Source of the DNA: JBDTMT01 sp033764095 | GTDB lineage: Bacteria; Desulfobacterota; Binatia; HRBIN30; CADEER01 | NCBI GenBank assembly: GCA_033764095.1 | Contig: JANRJF010000287.1 | Coordinates: 1 to 12,655, forward strand | Length of the DNA: 12,655 bases | Reading direction: 5' to 3' | In this document: positions 6,053-11,983 of the stretch, piece after piece | Numbering within the stretch: the first letter of the stretch is position 1 | Layout of the letters: each line of letters opens with the position of its first letter | Program-made: the position numbers and the translations under genes | Notes under the pieces: model-generated | What the model saw: only the letters and a program-made list of their open reading frames with translations | Database searches by the model: none | What the model was told of the DNA's origin: nothing

Positions 6053-7491
6053 GCATTGCGTCGCCATCGGACCTTTCCTACGATCCCGTCATGGCGAGCC
6101 CTGAAGCCGGTGCGCGGGGCGCCATCCTGATCGCCGAGGACGAGGACGGCGTCCGCGACAGCCTGACCCAGGTCCTGCAGGAGGAGGGCTACGAGGTCGT
6201 CGCCACCGCCGACGGCGAGGCGGCGATCGCGGCGCTCGACACGCGGGAGTTCGACGTCGTCATCAGCGACCTGCGCATGCCCGGCGCCGATGGGCTCGCC
6301 GTGCTGCGCCATGCGCGCGAAGTGGCGCCGCAGACGCTGGTGTTGCTGATGACCGCGCACGCGACCGTCGACACGGCGGTCGAGGCGCTGCGCGGCGGGG
6401 CGCAGGACTACCTGCTCAAGCCGGTGATGTTCGACGACCTGCTGCACAAGGTCGAGGCGCTGATCGAGCACCGCCAGCTCGCCTGGGAGCGCCAGTTCCT
6501 GCGCGCGCAGGTCGAGCGCCGCTGGGATTTCGAGAACCTGGTCGGCCAGTCGTCGGCGATGCGCGAGGTCATGGCGCTGGTCAAGCGCGTCGCGCCGGTC
6601 TCCAGCACGGTGCTGATCACCGGCGAGAGCGGCGTCGGCAAGGAGGTGGTGGCGCGCGCCATCCACCATTTCAGCGAGCGGCGCGACGCCATCTTCCTGC
6701 CGGTGAACTGCGGCGCCATTCCCGAACAACTGCTGGAGAGCCAGCTGTTCGGGCATTTGCGCGGCTCCTTTACCGGTGCGGTGAGCAACCAGGAGGGGCT
6801 CTTCCAGCGCGCCCGCCAGGGCACCATCTTCCTCGACGAGATCGGCGACCTGCCGCTCGGCCTGCAGGTCAAGCTGCTGCGCGCCATCGAGGCCAAGGAA
6901 GTGCTGCCAGTCGGCGCCACCACGCCGATCAAGATCGACGTGCGCATCCTCGCCGCCACCAACCGCGAGCTGCGCCGCGAGGTCGAGGCGGGGCGCTTCC
7001 GCGACGACCTCTACTACCGCCTCAACGTCTTCGGCATCGAGATTCCGCCGCTGCGCGAGCGGCGCGAGGACATTCCGCCGCTGGTCGACCACTTCATCCG
7101 CCTGCACAACCGCGAGCTGCGCAAGCGCTTCAAGGGTGCCGACGCCGGCCTGCTGAAGCTGTTCATGACGCTGCCGTGGAAGGGCAACGTGCGCGAGCTC
7201 GACAATCTGATCGAGCACGCGATGATCCTCGGCGACGGCGACTGGCTGACCGCCAACGACCTGCCGCGCGCCATGCGCGGCGCCGCCGAGCCGGCGGCGG
7301 CAGGCGGCGACAACCTGCGCGAGGCGATGCGCGCCTACGAGAAGACCCACATCCGCTCGGTGCTGCAGCGCGCCGACAACGACAAGCGCGTCGCCGCCGA
7401 ACGCCTCGGGCTGTCGCTGTCCTCGCTCTACCGCAAGATCGAGGAGCTCGGTCTCGGGCTCGGCGGCACCGCGCCGGCGAACGGCGACTGA
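6049..7491 (+). CDS. NtrC-family sigma-54-dependent response regulator
   Basis: 480 residues: receiver (about 24-140), AAA+ domain (about 164-395), Fis-type helix-turn-helix (about 420-470). Receiver: acidic cluster E30-D33, phospho-acceptor D74 (VISDLRMP), T102, K124. AAA+: Walker A GESGVGKE (192-199), sigma-54 contact loop GSFTGA (239-244, Ser in place of the usual Ala), Walker B IFLDEIGDL (260-268), FRDDLYYRLNVF with the conserved arginines, then WKGNVREL. HTH: KRVAAERLGLSLSSLYRKIEEL (447-468). It should open sigma-54 promoters by ATP hydrolysis when D74 is phosphorylated. The ATG at 6049 overlaps the CBS stop by 4 bases; M15 is an alternative start. No kinase is adjacent on this strand; the nearest is the FixL-like kinase at 2046-3605. 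Three candidate target promoters are in this window. Confidence 0.96.
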   Translation: MSIASPSDLSYDPVMASPEAGARGAILIAEDEDGVRDSLTQVLQEEGYEVVATADGEAAIAALDTREFDVVISDLRMPGADGLAVLRHAREVAPQTLVLLMTAHATVDTAVEALRGGAQDYLLKPVMFDDLLHKVEALIEHRQLAWERQFLRAQVERRWDFENLVGQSSAMREVMALVKRVAPVSSTVLITGESGVGKEVVARAIHHFSERRDAIFLPVNCGAIPEQLLESQLFGHLRGSFTGAVSNQEGLFQRARQGTIFLDEIGDLPLGLQVKLLRAIEAKEVLPVGATTPIKIDVRILAATNRELRREVEAGRFRDDLYYRLNVFGIEIPPLRERREDIPPLVDHFIRLHNRELRKRFKGADAGLLKLFMTLPWKGNVRELDNLIEHAMILGDGDWLTANDLPRAMRGAAEPAAAGGDNLREAMRAYEKTHIRSVLQRADNDKRVAAERLGLSLSSLYRKIEELGLGLGGTAPANGD

Positions 7492-7570
7492 CGCCCGGGC
7501 GCCCGGGGCATCTGCGTCTGGCCGGACCTGACACTTCCCGCCCCGGGGCAGGAAGGCCAACCACCAAGGC

Positions 7571-7609
7571 ACCAAGACACCAAGCAGACCCTCTGCTTGG
7601 TGTCTTGGT
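7571..7609. repeat. Perfect 18-bp inverted repeat, 3-base loop (convergent gene end)
   Basis: ACCAAGACACCAAGCAGA (7571-7588) and TCTGCTTGGTGTCTTGGT (7592-7609) are exact reverse complements around CCC. An outer pair ACCACC/GGTGGT (7560-7565, 7610-7615) extends it past an AAGGC bulge. It lies between the convergent genes ending at 7491 and 7646, so it may terminate both, but has no T tract. The CACCAAGACACCAAG sequence also looks like a dispersed intergenic repeat. A GC palindrome, CCCGGGCGCCCGGG (7494-7507), directly follows the activator stop codon. Confidence 0.7.
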
Positions 7610-7645
7610 GGTGGTCTTCGCGGCGTCGAGGACGCGATCAGCAGC

Positions 7646-7780
7646 TCACAGCAGCGAGTAGCCGCGCTGCGCGAGCAAGGCGCACAGCCAGATCACGGCG
7701 TATGCGGCGCTCATGACGACGAAGAAGGCGATCGCCCGGGGCGGAACCCCGGGCGTCGCATCGGCATCGCGATCGGTCAT
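7646..7780 (-). CDS. 44-residue single-span membrane protein, cytochrome oxidase subunit IIa-like
   Basis: Begins MTDRDADATPGVPPRA and ends AQRGYSLL. A polar N-terminus with a Pro-rich piece is followed by one transmembrane helix (AIAFFVVMSAAYAVIWLCALLA, residues 16-37) and a short RG-containing tail. This layout and the P-x-x-A-hydrophobic-WL-...-RG pattern recall subunit IIa (CbaD) of ba3-type cytochrome c oxidases, small single-helix proteins of about 35-50 residues. It starts 20 bases after the stop of the cytochrome c gene on the same strand, so the two are probably one operon. The ribosome binding site is weak. No oxidase subunit I or II gene is in the window. It contains a perfect GC hairpin (7733-7755). 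The family assignment is inference; the membrane span is plain. Confidence 0.6.
   Translation of the reverse strand: MTDRDADATPGVPPRAIAFFVVMSAAYAVIWLCALLAQRGYSLL
7733..7755. repeat. Perfect 9-bp GC hairpin inside the small membrane-protein gene
   Basis: CGCCCGGGG (7733-7741) and CCCCGGGCG (7747-7755) are exact reverse complements around a 5-base loop. It lies in codons 9-16 of the 44-residue gene, near its start. It could limit read-through or translation after the cytochrome c gene; it may also simply be coding GC bias. Confidence 0.5.
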
Positions 7781-7800
7781 GGGTGTGTCCCGTCGGCCGC

Positions 7801-8217
7801 TCAGGCGGGCTTGCCGAACTGGCGGACGATCTGGCGCAGCGCCTTGATGACGTCCGGCTTGTTGGCGAGATCGGGATTGGCCGGCATCAGCGGGCTCTTG
7901 CCCACCGACGGTCCGCCATTGAGGATGATCTTCTCGATGTGCGCGTCGTCGACCGTCTTCTGCCAGGCCGCGTCGGTGAGCGTGCGCGGCTTCGGGGTGA
8001 GCGCCGCCGCGGTCGGTCCGTCACCCTTGCCGGCGGCGCCGTGGCACAACGTGCAGCGCGATTTGTAGATCTCATCCGCTTCCTTCACCGCCGCTGGCGG
8101 CAGCTGCTCCGCTGCCACGGCAGCCGAGCGCGTCAGCGCGCCCGTTGCAGCGAGCGCGACCATGGCCAGCAGCGCCCAGCGCAGCTGACGGCGCTGCCCT
8201 TCACGTTTGATTTGCAC
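7801..8217 (-). CDS. Exported monohaem cytochrome c
   Basis: 138 residues from the GTG at 8217, chosen because GGAGGAG lies 4 bases upstream and a proper signal peptide follows (KREGQRRQLRW, then ALLAMVALAATGAL, cleavage near AVAA/E at residue 36). The frame extends upstream to 8469, but that extension is Arg-rich and would bury the signal peptide. The haem-binding motif is CTLCH (55-59), followed by GAAGKGDGP typical of class I cytochromes c; the likely axial Met is M111 in SPLMPANPDL. A periplasmic electron carrier. It is followed at 20 bases by the 44-residue membrane protein, which suggests delivery of electrons to a terminal oxidase (inference). No convincing promoter was found in its upstream region. 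Confidence 0.92.
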   Translation of the reverse strand: MQIKREGQRRQLRWALLAMVALAATGALTRSAAVAAEQLPPAAVKEADEIYKSRCTLCHGAAGKGDGPTAAALTPKPRTLTDAAWQKTVDDAHIEKIILNGGPSVGKSPLMPANPDLANKPDVIKALRQIVRQFGKPA

Positions 8218-8324
8218 GGGTCTCCTCCGTTTTCTGTCGCGCCGAACGCGACGTCGCGAGCCAGGAGACAACAAGATGCATGCCGCACCGCATTCCGAAC
8301 TCCGACGCGTCCGCAGGGAGAACG

Positions 8325-8342
8325 AATCGCTCGCCTGCGATT
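8325..8342. promoter_or_regulatory. Possible second activator repeat upstream of the diiron gene
   Basis: AATCGC-N6-GCGATT: a perfect 6-bp inverted repeat with the same TCGC-N6-GCGA core and spacer as the main sites. It is centred 88 bp upstream of the site at 8411-8432. A core of only eight fixed bases can arise by chance in GC-rich DNA, so support is moderate. Confidence 0.35.
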
Positions 8343-8410
8343 TTCGCCGCCCGCCTTTCTCGGAGGTGGGAATATGCGGTGGCCGCGGCGTCAGCCGCGC
8401 GCCGACCGCG

Positions 8411-8432
8411 TGCTTCGCAGCCACGCGAAGCA
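8411..8432. promoter_or_regulatory. Candidate activator (UAS) inverted repeat upstream of the diiron gene
   Basis: TGCTTCGC-N6-GCGAAGCA: a perfect 8-bp inverted repeat with a 6-base spacer. It is centred at 8421.5, exactly 82 bp upstream of the -24 GG (8503.5). The core TTCGC-N6-GCGAA is shared with the WS/DGAT site at the same distance. Confidence 0.72.
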
Positions 8433-8500
8433 GAACCGCATGGGCTCGCGCCGCATGGAACGCATTCAATGTTCAGCGTGCAGGCGCGGGCCGATCGGAG

Positions 8501-8517
8501 TTGGTCGTTGGTTTGCT
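8501..8517 (+). promoter_or_regulatory. Candidate sigma-54 (-24/-12) promoter for the diiron operon
   Basis: TTGGTCGTTGGTTTGCT has GG (8503-8504) and GC (8515-8516) exactly 10 bases apart and a full TTGCT at -12. The -24 part is weaker (TTGGTCG for TTGGCACG). Initiation is expected near 8528, giving a leader of about 37 bases that contains the AAGGAGG ribosome binding site at 8554-8560. Confidence 0.65.
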
Positions 8518-8564
8518 CTGCCCCTCCGCCAACGCGCCGATGAACCGGCGTTCAAGGAGGAGCG

Positions 8565-9449
8565 ATGAGCGATTTCCTTTCCGCCTACTCGATCCAGAAC
8601 TGGCTCGAGTCCTGTCCGCAGGGCTACCTGGTCGACACCGAGTACGGACATCGGCCCGGCGAGCGCGAGCCGGAGCTGCTGCTGACCAATGAGCTGCTGC
8701 ACGAGGAGACGTTGCGCGCCACGGTGCAGCTGGTGGTCGGCGAGCGCTGCGCGCTGGCCGCCTCGTCGGGGCTGATCAACGCCGCGCCGGACGAGGGCAG
8801 CAAGCGCTTCCTCGCCACGCAGACGGTCGACGAGGCGCGCCATGTCGAGATCTTCACCCAGCGCCTGTACGATCTCGGCGTCGCCAAGGCCGAGCTGGAG
8901 TCGACCATCGCCGCCTACGCCAACCCCAACCTGGTGAAGTTCGCCGAGGTGCTGCTGGAGAAGGTCGATCGCAAGGACTTCGTCGCCGGCGTGGTCGGCC
9001 AGAACATCGTGCTCGAAGGCATGGCGTTCAGCGTCTTCGAGATGATGCACGCGATGAATGCCGATATGAACCCGAAGTTCGCGCACACGCTCACCGGCAC
9101 CATCGCCGACGAGCGCCGTCACGTCGGCTTCGGCGAGAACCGCATCGGGGCGCTGATCCGCTCCGAGCCGGAGCGCCGGCCGGCGATCGAGCGCATGCAG
9201 AAGGAGATGTCCTACTACATGCTCGCCACCTTCGCCGACGCCTTCCGCAACAACGCGGCGGCCGACGAATTCCGTCGCGTCGAGCGCGAGCTCACCGGTG
9301 GCACCCACGCGGCCCGCTGGCAGGGCGTCGACCTGGCGCAGATGGAGCCCGAGGCGATGGAAGAGGTGCTGGCCGACACGGTGCTGAAGGAATTCAAGGT
9401 GCGCCTCGGCCGCATCGGCCTGGAGTACCAGACCCCGGTGCGGCCATGA
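8565..9449 (+). CDS. Ferritin-like diiron protein, probable oxidase/oxygenase of unknown substrate
   Basis: 294 residues, ATG preceded by AAGGAGG. Two copies of the E-x(~30)-E-x-x-H diiron signature are visible: E60 with E90/H93 (DEARH), and E151 with E183/H186 (DERRH), all in long helices. This is the ligand set of ferritin-like carboxylate-bridged diiron enzymes (such as RNR R2-like oxidases and AurF-type N-oxygenases). No signal peptide, so cytosolic. The substrate cannot be inferred; the sequence does not look like ribonucleotide reductase itself (no radical-transfer C-terminus) nor like fatty aldehyde decarbonylase. The downstream zinc-ribbon gene overlaps by 4 bases. A sigma-54 promoter and activator repeat lie upstream, so expression is probably conditional. 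Confidence 0.85.
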   Translation: MSDFLSAYSIQNWLESCPQGYLVDTEYGHRPGEREPELLLTNELLHEETLRATVQLVVGERCALAASSGLINAAPDEGSKRFLATQTVDEARHVEIFTQRLYDLGVAKAELESTIAAYANPNLVKFAEVLLEKVDRKDFVAGVVGQNIVLEGMAFSVFEMMHAMNADMNPKFAHTLTGTIADERRHVGFGENRIGALIRSEPERRPAIERMQKEMSYYMLATFADAFRNNAAADEFRRVERELTGGTHAARWQGVDLAQMEPEAMEEVLADTVLKEFKVRLGRIGLEYQTPVRP

Positions 9450-9808
9450 GCCCGCCGGCCGCGTCCAGCGCGTCCATCGCCGAAGTGCACGTCGAGGTAC
9501 CGCCGCCGCCGGGCATGCGCGATCCGTTGGAGCAGCTCGCTGACGGCGAAACGCGCGCCCGCCGCCGCTACGTGCTCACCGACACCGGCTTCGACGAGGT
9601 GCCCAAAGCGTTCCGCAAGTTCTACCGCCGCTGGGGCGGCGAGAGCGACGTGTTGGAGCCCAACGAGGTGCTCTGCCCGGTGTGCAAGGTGGTCATCCGC
9701 TCCAGCCGCGAGCTGCGCGTCGGTGATCGCGTCTACTGCATGCCCTGCATGTCGCGGCTGGTGGTGGTGCGCGGTGCGAACGGCCTCGAGGGCCGCACGG
9801 TGTTTTGA
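9446..9808 (+). CDS. Small zinc-ribbon protein, partner of the diiron protein
   Basis: 120 residues, start overlapping the diiron stop (ATGA), hence coupled translation. Residues 1-25 are low-complexity Ala/Pro; a basic segment (GETRARRRYV, PKAFRKFYRRWGG) follows; C77-x-x-C80 and C98-x-x-C101 (CPVC ... CMPC) form a four-cysteine zinc ribbon or rubredoxin-like metal knuckle. The cysteine pairs are 17 residues apart. No enzyme motif. It could be an electron-transfer partner, a metal-delivery factor or a scaffold for the diiron protein; the sequence does not decide. Family not recognised. Confidence 0.8.
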   Translation: MSPPAASSASIAEVHVEVPPPPGMRDPLEQLADGETRARRRYVLTDTGFDEVPKAFRKFYRRWGGESDVLEPNEVLCPVCKVVIRSSRELRVGDRVYCMPCMSRLVVVRGANGLEGRTVF

Positions 9809-9810
9809 GG

Positions 9811-9892
9811 GCAGGCGTCAGCTGTCAGCCATCAGCGGTCAGCTATCTCGAGTGATCAATCGGATGGCTGACGGCTGACAGCTGATGCCTGC
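9811..9892. repeat. Long imperfect hairpin between convergent genes (repeat/terminator)
   Basis: GCAGGCGTCAGCTGTCAGCC (9811-9830) pairs with GGCTGACAGCTGATGCCTGC (9873-9892) over 20 bp with one G-U pair. An inner stem GTCAGCTATC/GATGGCTGAC (9838-9847, 9863-9872) continues it past a 7-base bulge. It fills the gap between the convergent zinc-ribbon and alcohol dehydrogenase genes. TCAGCTGTCAGC-type units look like a dispersed repeat; a bidirectional terminator role is plausible. Confidence 0.72.
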
Positions 9893-9895
9893 TCT

Positions 9896-10948
9896 TCACG
9901 GTCGTATCGCGATCTTCATCACGCCGTCGCGGCGCGCGCCGAACAGCTCGTAGGCAGCGGCGATGTCGGCGAGCGGGAAGGTGTGGGTGAGCAGCGGCGT
10001 CAGGTCGACGCGCCGCGCCCGCACCAGCTCCATCAGGCGGCGCATGCGTTCCTTGCCGCCCGGGCAGAGCGTGGTGACGATGCGGTGATCGCCGAGCCCG
10101 GCGGCGAAGGCGTCGTACGGCAGCTCGAGCTTGCCGGAGTACACGCCGAGGCTGGAGAGCGTGCCGCCGGGGCGCAGGCAGCGCAGCGCCAGCTCGAAGG
10201 TCGCCTGGGTGCCGAGCGCCTCGATGGCGATGTCGACGCCGCCCGGCACCAGGCCGCGCACCGCGCCGACCACGTCGGCGGTCGGATCGACCACCGCGTC
10301 GGCGCCGAGGCGCCGGGCCATCGCCTGGCGGGTCGGATCGCCCTCGACGCCGATCACGCAGGCGGCGCCCATCAGACGGGCGCCGAGCGTCGCGCACAGT
10401 CCGATCGGTCCCTGCGCCAGCACCACCACCGTGTCGCCGAGCCGCACGCCGCCCGACTCGGCGCCGCTGAAGCCGGTCGAGGCGATGTCGGAGAGCAGGA
10501 TCACCGATTCGTCGGACAGCTCGTCTGGGATGCGCGCCAGGTTGGCCTGCGCCGCCGGGATGCGCACGTACTCCGCTTGTGCCCCGTCGATCGTGTTGCC
10601 GAGGCGCCAGCCGCCCAGCAGGGTGTGGCCGCCGCCGTGTCCGCACTGCGACTGCTGGCCCGACAGGCACGCCGCGCACTGACCGCACGGGGTGATGGCA
10701 CCCACCAGCACGCGGTCGCCGACCCGATACCCTTCGACGCCGGCGCCGAGCTCGTCGATGACGCCAACCGTCTCGTGCCCGATCACCAGGCCGGGCTGTA
10801 CCGGGTACTCGCCGCGCACGATGTGCAGATCGGTGCCGCAGATGGTGGTGAGCGTCACTCGCACCACCGCCTCGCCGGCGCCGGCGCGCGGGCGTGGCAC
10901 GTCCTCGATGCCGAAATCGTTGACCGCGCGAAACACGTTGGCTCGCAT
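9896..10948 (-). CDS. Zinc-dependent alcohol dehydrogenase (MDR family)
   Basis: 350 residues. ATG 10948 has GGGAGGTG 6 bases upstream; a longer frame (from 11014) adds a non-conserved Gly-rich piece and was rejected. Catalytic zinc ligands: C37 (ICGTD), H58 with E59 (GHE), and probably D154 (LLSDIASTGFSGAE), as in the Thermoanaerobacter/Clostridium secondary alcohol dehydrogenases. Structural zinc: C88, C91, C94, C102. The Rossmann fold has AQGPIGL and an acidic residue after beta-2 (VEGDPTR), which favours NAD over NADP (inference). Likely oxidises a primary or secondary alcohol or reduces the aldehyde or ketone. Given WS/DGAT nearby, fatty alcohol metabolism is possible but not shown. Divergent from the cytochrome c operon. 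Confidence 0.93.
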   Translation of the reverse strand: MRANVFRAVNDFGIEDVPRPRAGAGEAVVRVTLTTICGTDLHIVRGEYPVQPGLVIGHETVGVIDELGAGVEGYRVGDRVLVGAITPCGQCAACLSGQQSQCGHGGGHTLLGGWRLGNTIDGAQAEYVRIPAAQANLARIPDELSDESVILLSDIASTGFSGAESGGVRLGDTVVVLAQGPIGLCATLGARLMGAACVIGVEGDPTRQAMARRLGADAVVDPTADVVGAVRGLVPGGVDIAIEALGTQATFELALRCLRPGGTLSSLGVYSGKLELPYDAFAAGLGDHRIVTTLCPGGKERMRRLMELVRARRVDLTPLLTHTFPLADIAAAYELFGARRDGVMKIAIRP

Positions 10949-11026
10949 ACCGCACCTCCCGCCGCCCCACGCTCCAAGCGCGATACCAAGCGAGGGCGGG
11001 TGCGCGGCGCTCACGCGTGCAAGTCG

Positions 11027-11048
11027 ATTCTCCCAGGATTGGGAAATC
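11027..11048. promoter_or_regulatory. Variant activator (UAS) inverted repeat upstream of the cytochrome c operon
   Basis: ATTCTCCC-N6-GGGAAATC. The perfect core TCCCA-N4-TGGGA is centred at 11037.5, exactly 82 bp upstream of the -24 GG (11119.5). Relative to the two other sites the core is TCCC-N6-GGGA rather than TCGC-N6-GCGA, i.e. one symmetric base change. Position and symmetry support it; sequence match is partial. Confidence 0.5.
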
Positions 11049-11117
11049 TGTCCGGTCGGCAGTTCTTGCTATCGGAAAGAAGTCTGGCGGCACTATCCAG
11101 AAAGCGCTACGCGAGCC

Positions 11118-11133
11118 TGGCAGGAGACTTGCG
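11118..11133 (+). promoter_or_regulatory. Candidate sigma-54 (-24/-12) promoter of the cytochrome c/DksA-like/Pcm operon
   Basis: TGGCAGGAGACTTGCG matches TGGCACG-N4-TTGCW at all but two positions, with GG (11119-11120) and GC (11131-11132) 10 bases apart. Expected initiation near 11144 gives a 16-base leader that still contains the AGGAGG ribosome binding site. Confidence 0.75.
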
Positions 11134-11159
11134 AACGCCAACCACAACCAGGAGGGGCC

Positions 11160-11594
11160 ATGGGCAAGCTGAGCGATCTGCTTCGGGTAGGCATTTGGGC
11201 TGTCGCGGTGCTGCTGCTGCCGCTCGTCGCGGTGGCGGACAACAAGCCGCCCGCCGGTGACAACGCCGCGCAGGGGCATGCGCTGTACCTGCGCTACTGC
11301 AGCGCCTGTCACGGACCGGCGGGCAAGGGCGACGGCATCGTCTCCGGGATGATGCGCCCGCGCCCGGCCGACCTGACGCATTTGGCGAAGCGCGCTGGCG
11401 GGACGTTCAACGCCGCGGCGGTGGCGGCAACCATCGACGGCCGCCAGACGATGCGCGCGCACGGCGATCCCGACATGCCGGTCTGGGGCGAGATCCTCAC
11501 CACCGAACAGGCCCCGGCGCTCGACAAGGAGACCGTGGCGCGCACCAAGGTGCTGCTGATCACCGACTACCTGGCGTCGATCCAGGCGAAGTGA
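11160..11594 (+). CDS. Exported monohaem cytochrome c
   Basis: 144 residues. ATG 11160 follows AGGAGGGG. Signal peptide: GKLSDLLR, then VGIWAVAVLLLPLVAV, cleavage near VAVA/D (residue 26). Haem motif CSACH (47-51) then GPAGKGDG; axial Met probably M106 in GDPDMPVWGEIL, a context common in periplasmic electron-carrier cytochromes. A class I cytochrome c, related to but distinct from the one at 7801-8217. First gene of a tight operon: the DksA-like gene starts 4 bases after its stop. Its redox partners are not identified. Confidence 0.93.
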   Translation: MGKLSDLLRVGIWAVAVLLLPLVAVADNKPPAGDNAAQGHALYLRYCSACHGPAGKGDGIVSGMMRPRPADLTHLAKRAGGTFNAAAVAATIDGRQTMRAHGDPDMPVWGEILTTEQAPALDKETVARTKVLLITDYLASIQAK

Positions 11595-11598
11595 CGCG

Positions 11599-11970
11599 AT
11601 GAGCCGCTCCACCGAAGCGACCGAGCGGCGCGCGGCGCTGGAGCCGGCGCTGCTGGCCCGCCGCCAGCAGTTGATCCGCCAGGTGGCGCGCCTGGAGGGC
11701 GATCTCGACTGGCTGCAGGCCAACGTCGAGTCGGAGTCGCTCGAAGAGGGACAGGAGCAGGCGCTGGCCGGGGTGCTGGAGCAGCTCGACGAGCACGATC
11801 GCCGCGAGCTGGCGGCGATCGAACGCGCCCTGGCGCGCATGCGGCGCGGTGAGTACGCGCGCTGCGAGGGCTGCGGCACCGAGATCCCGCTCGCCCGCCA
11901 ACGGGCGCTGCCGGCCGCGACGTTCTGCCGGCCCTGTGCCGATGCGCGCGAGGCGCTCGAGCGTCCCTGA
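11599..11970 (+). CDS. DksA/TraR-family zinc-finger protein
   Basis: 123 residues. An N-terminal antiparallel coiled coil (about 8-82) is followed by the DksA-type zinc finger C89-x-x-C92 ... C110-x-x-C113 (RCEGCGTEIPLAR...FCRPCAD). DksA proteins enter the secondary channel of RNA polymerase and tune transcription with ppGpp. The acidic tip motif DxxDxA of E. coli DksA is not visible; the turn here reads SESLEEGQEQA, so activity may differ. Shorter than E. coli DksA (151). Sits 4 bases after cytochrome c and 13 bases before pcm, hence part of that operon. No strong own ribosome binding site is seen. Confidence 0.88.
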   Translation: MSRSTEATERRAALEPALLARRQQLIRQVARLEGDLDWLQANVESESLEEGQEQALAGVLEQLDEHDRRELAAIERALARMRRGEYARCEGCGTEIPLARQRALPAATFCRPCADAREALERP

Positions 11971-11983
11971 ACCGGTGCGCGGG

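Larger units (their letters stand above)
8218..8564. other. Divergent intergenic region between cytochrome c and diiron genes
   Basis: 347 bases with no supported gene. It holds a candidate sigma-54 promoter for the diiron gene, the matching activator repeat and a second possible copy (each listed separately). Nothing resembling an FNR/FixK box (TTGAT-N4-ATCAA) was seen. A minus-strand TGGCTCG...TCGC sequence near 8240-8265 was checked as a promoter for the cytochrome gene, but its spacing is one base too long. Confidence 0.6.

Noticed and set aside
8236..8265. TGGCTCG...TCGC as a minus-strand sigma-54 promoter for cytochrome c
   Set aside because: GG to GC spacing is 11 rather than 10, and -12 lacks TT; sigma-54 spacing is strict.
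8218..8469. N-terminal extension of the cytochrome c frame up to 8469
   Set aside because: The added 84 residues are Arg-rich, would bury the signal peptide, and the GTG at 8217 has a strong ribosome binding site. The stretch also holds the activator repeats.
10940..10957. GG...GA on the minus strand 82 bp from the variant repeat, as a promoter for the alcohol dehydrogenase
   Set aside because: It coincides with the ribosome binding site and start codon, so transcription would begin inside the gene.
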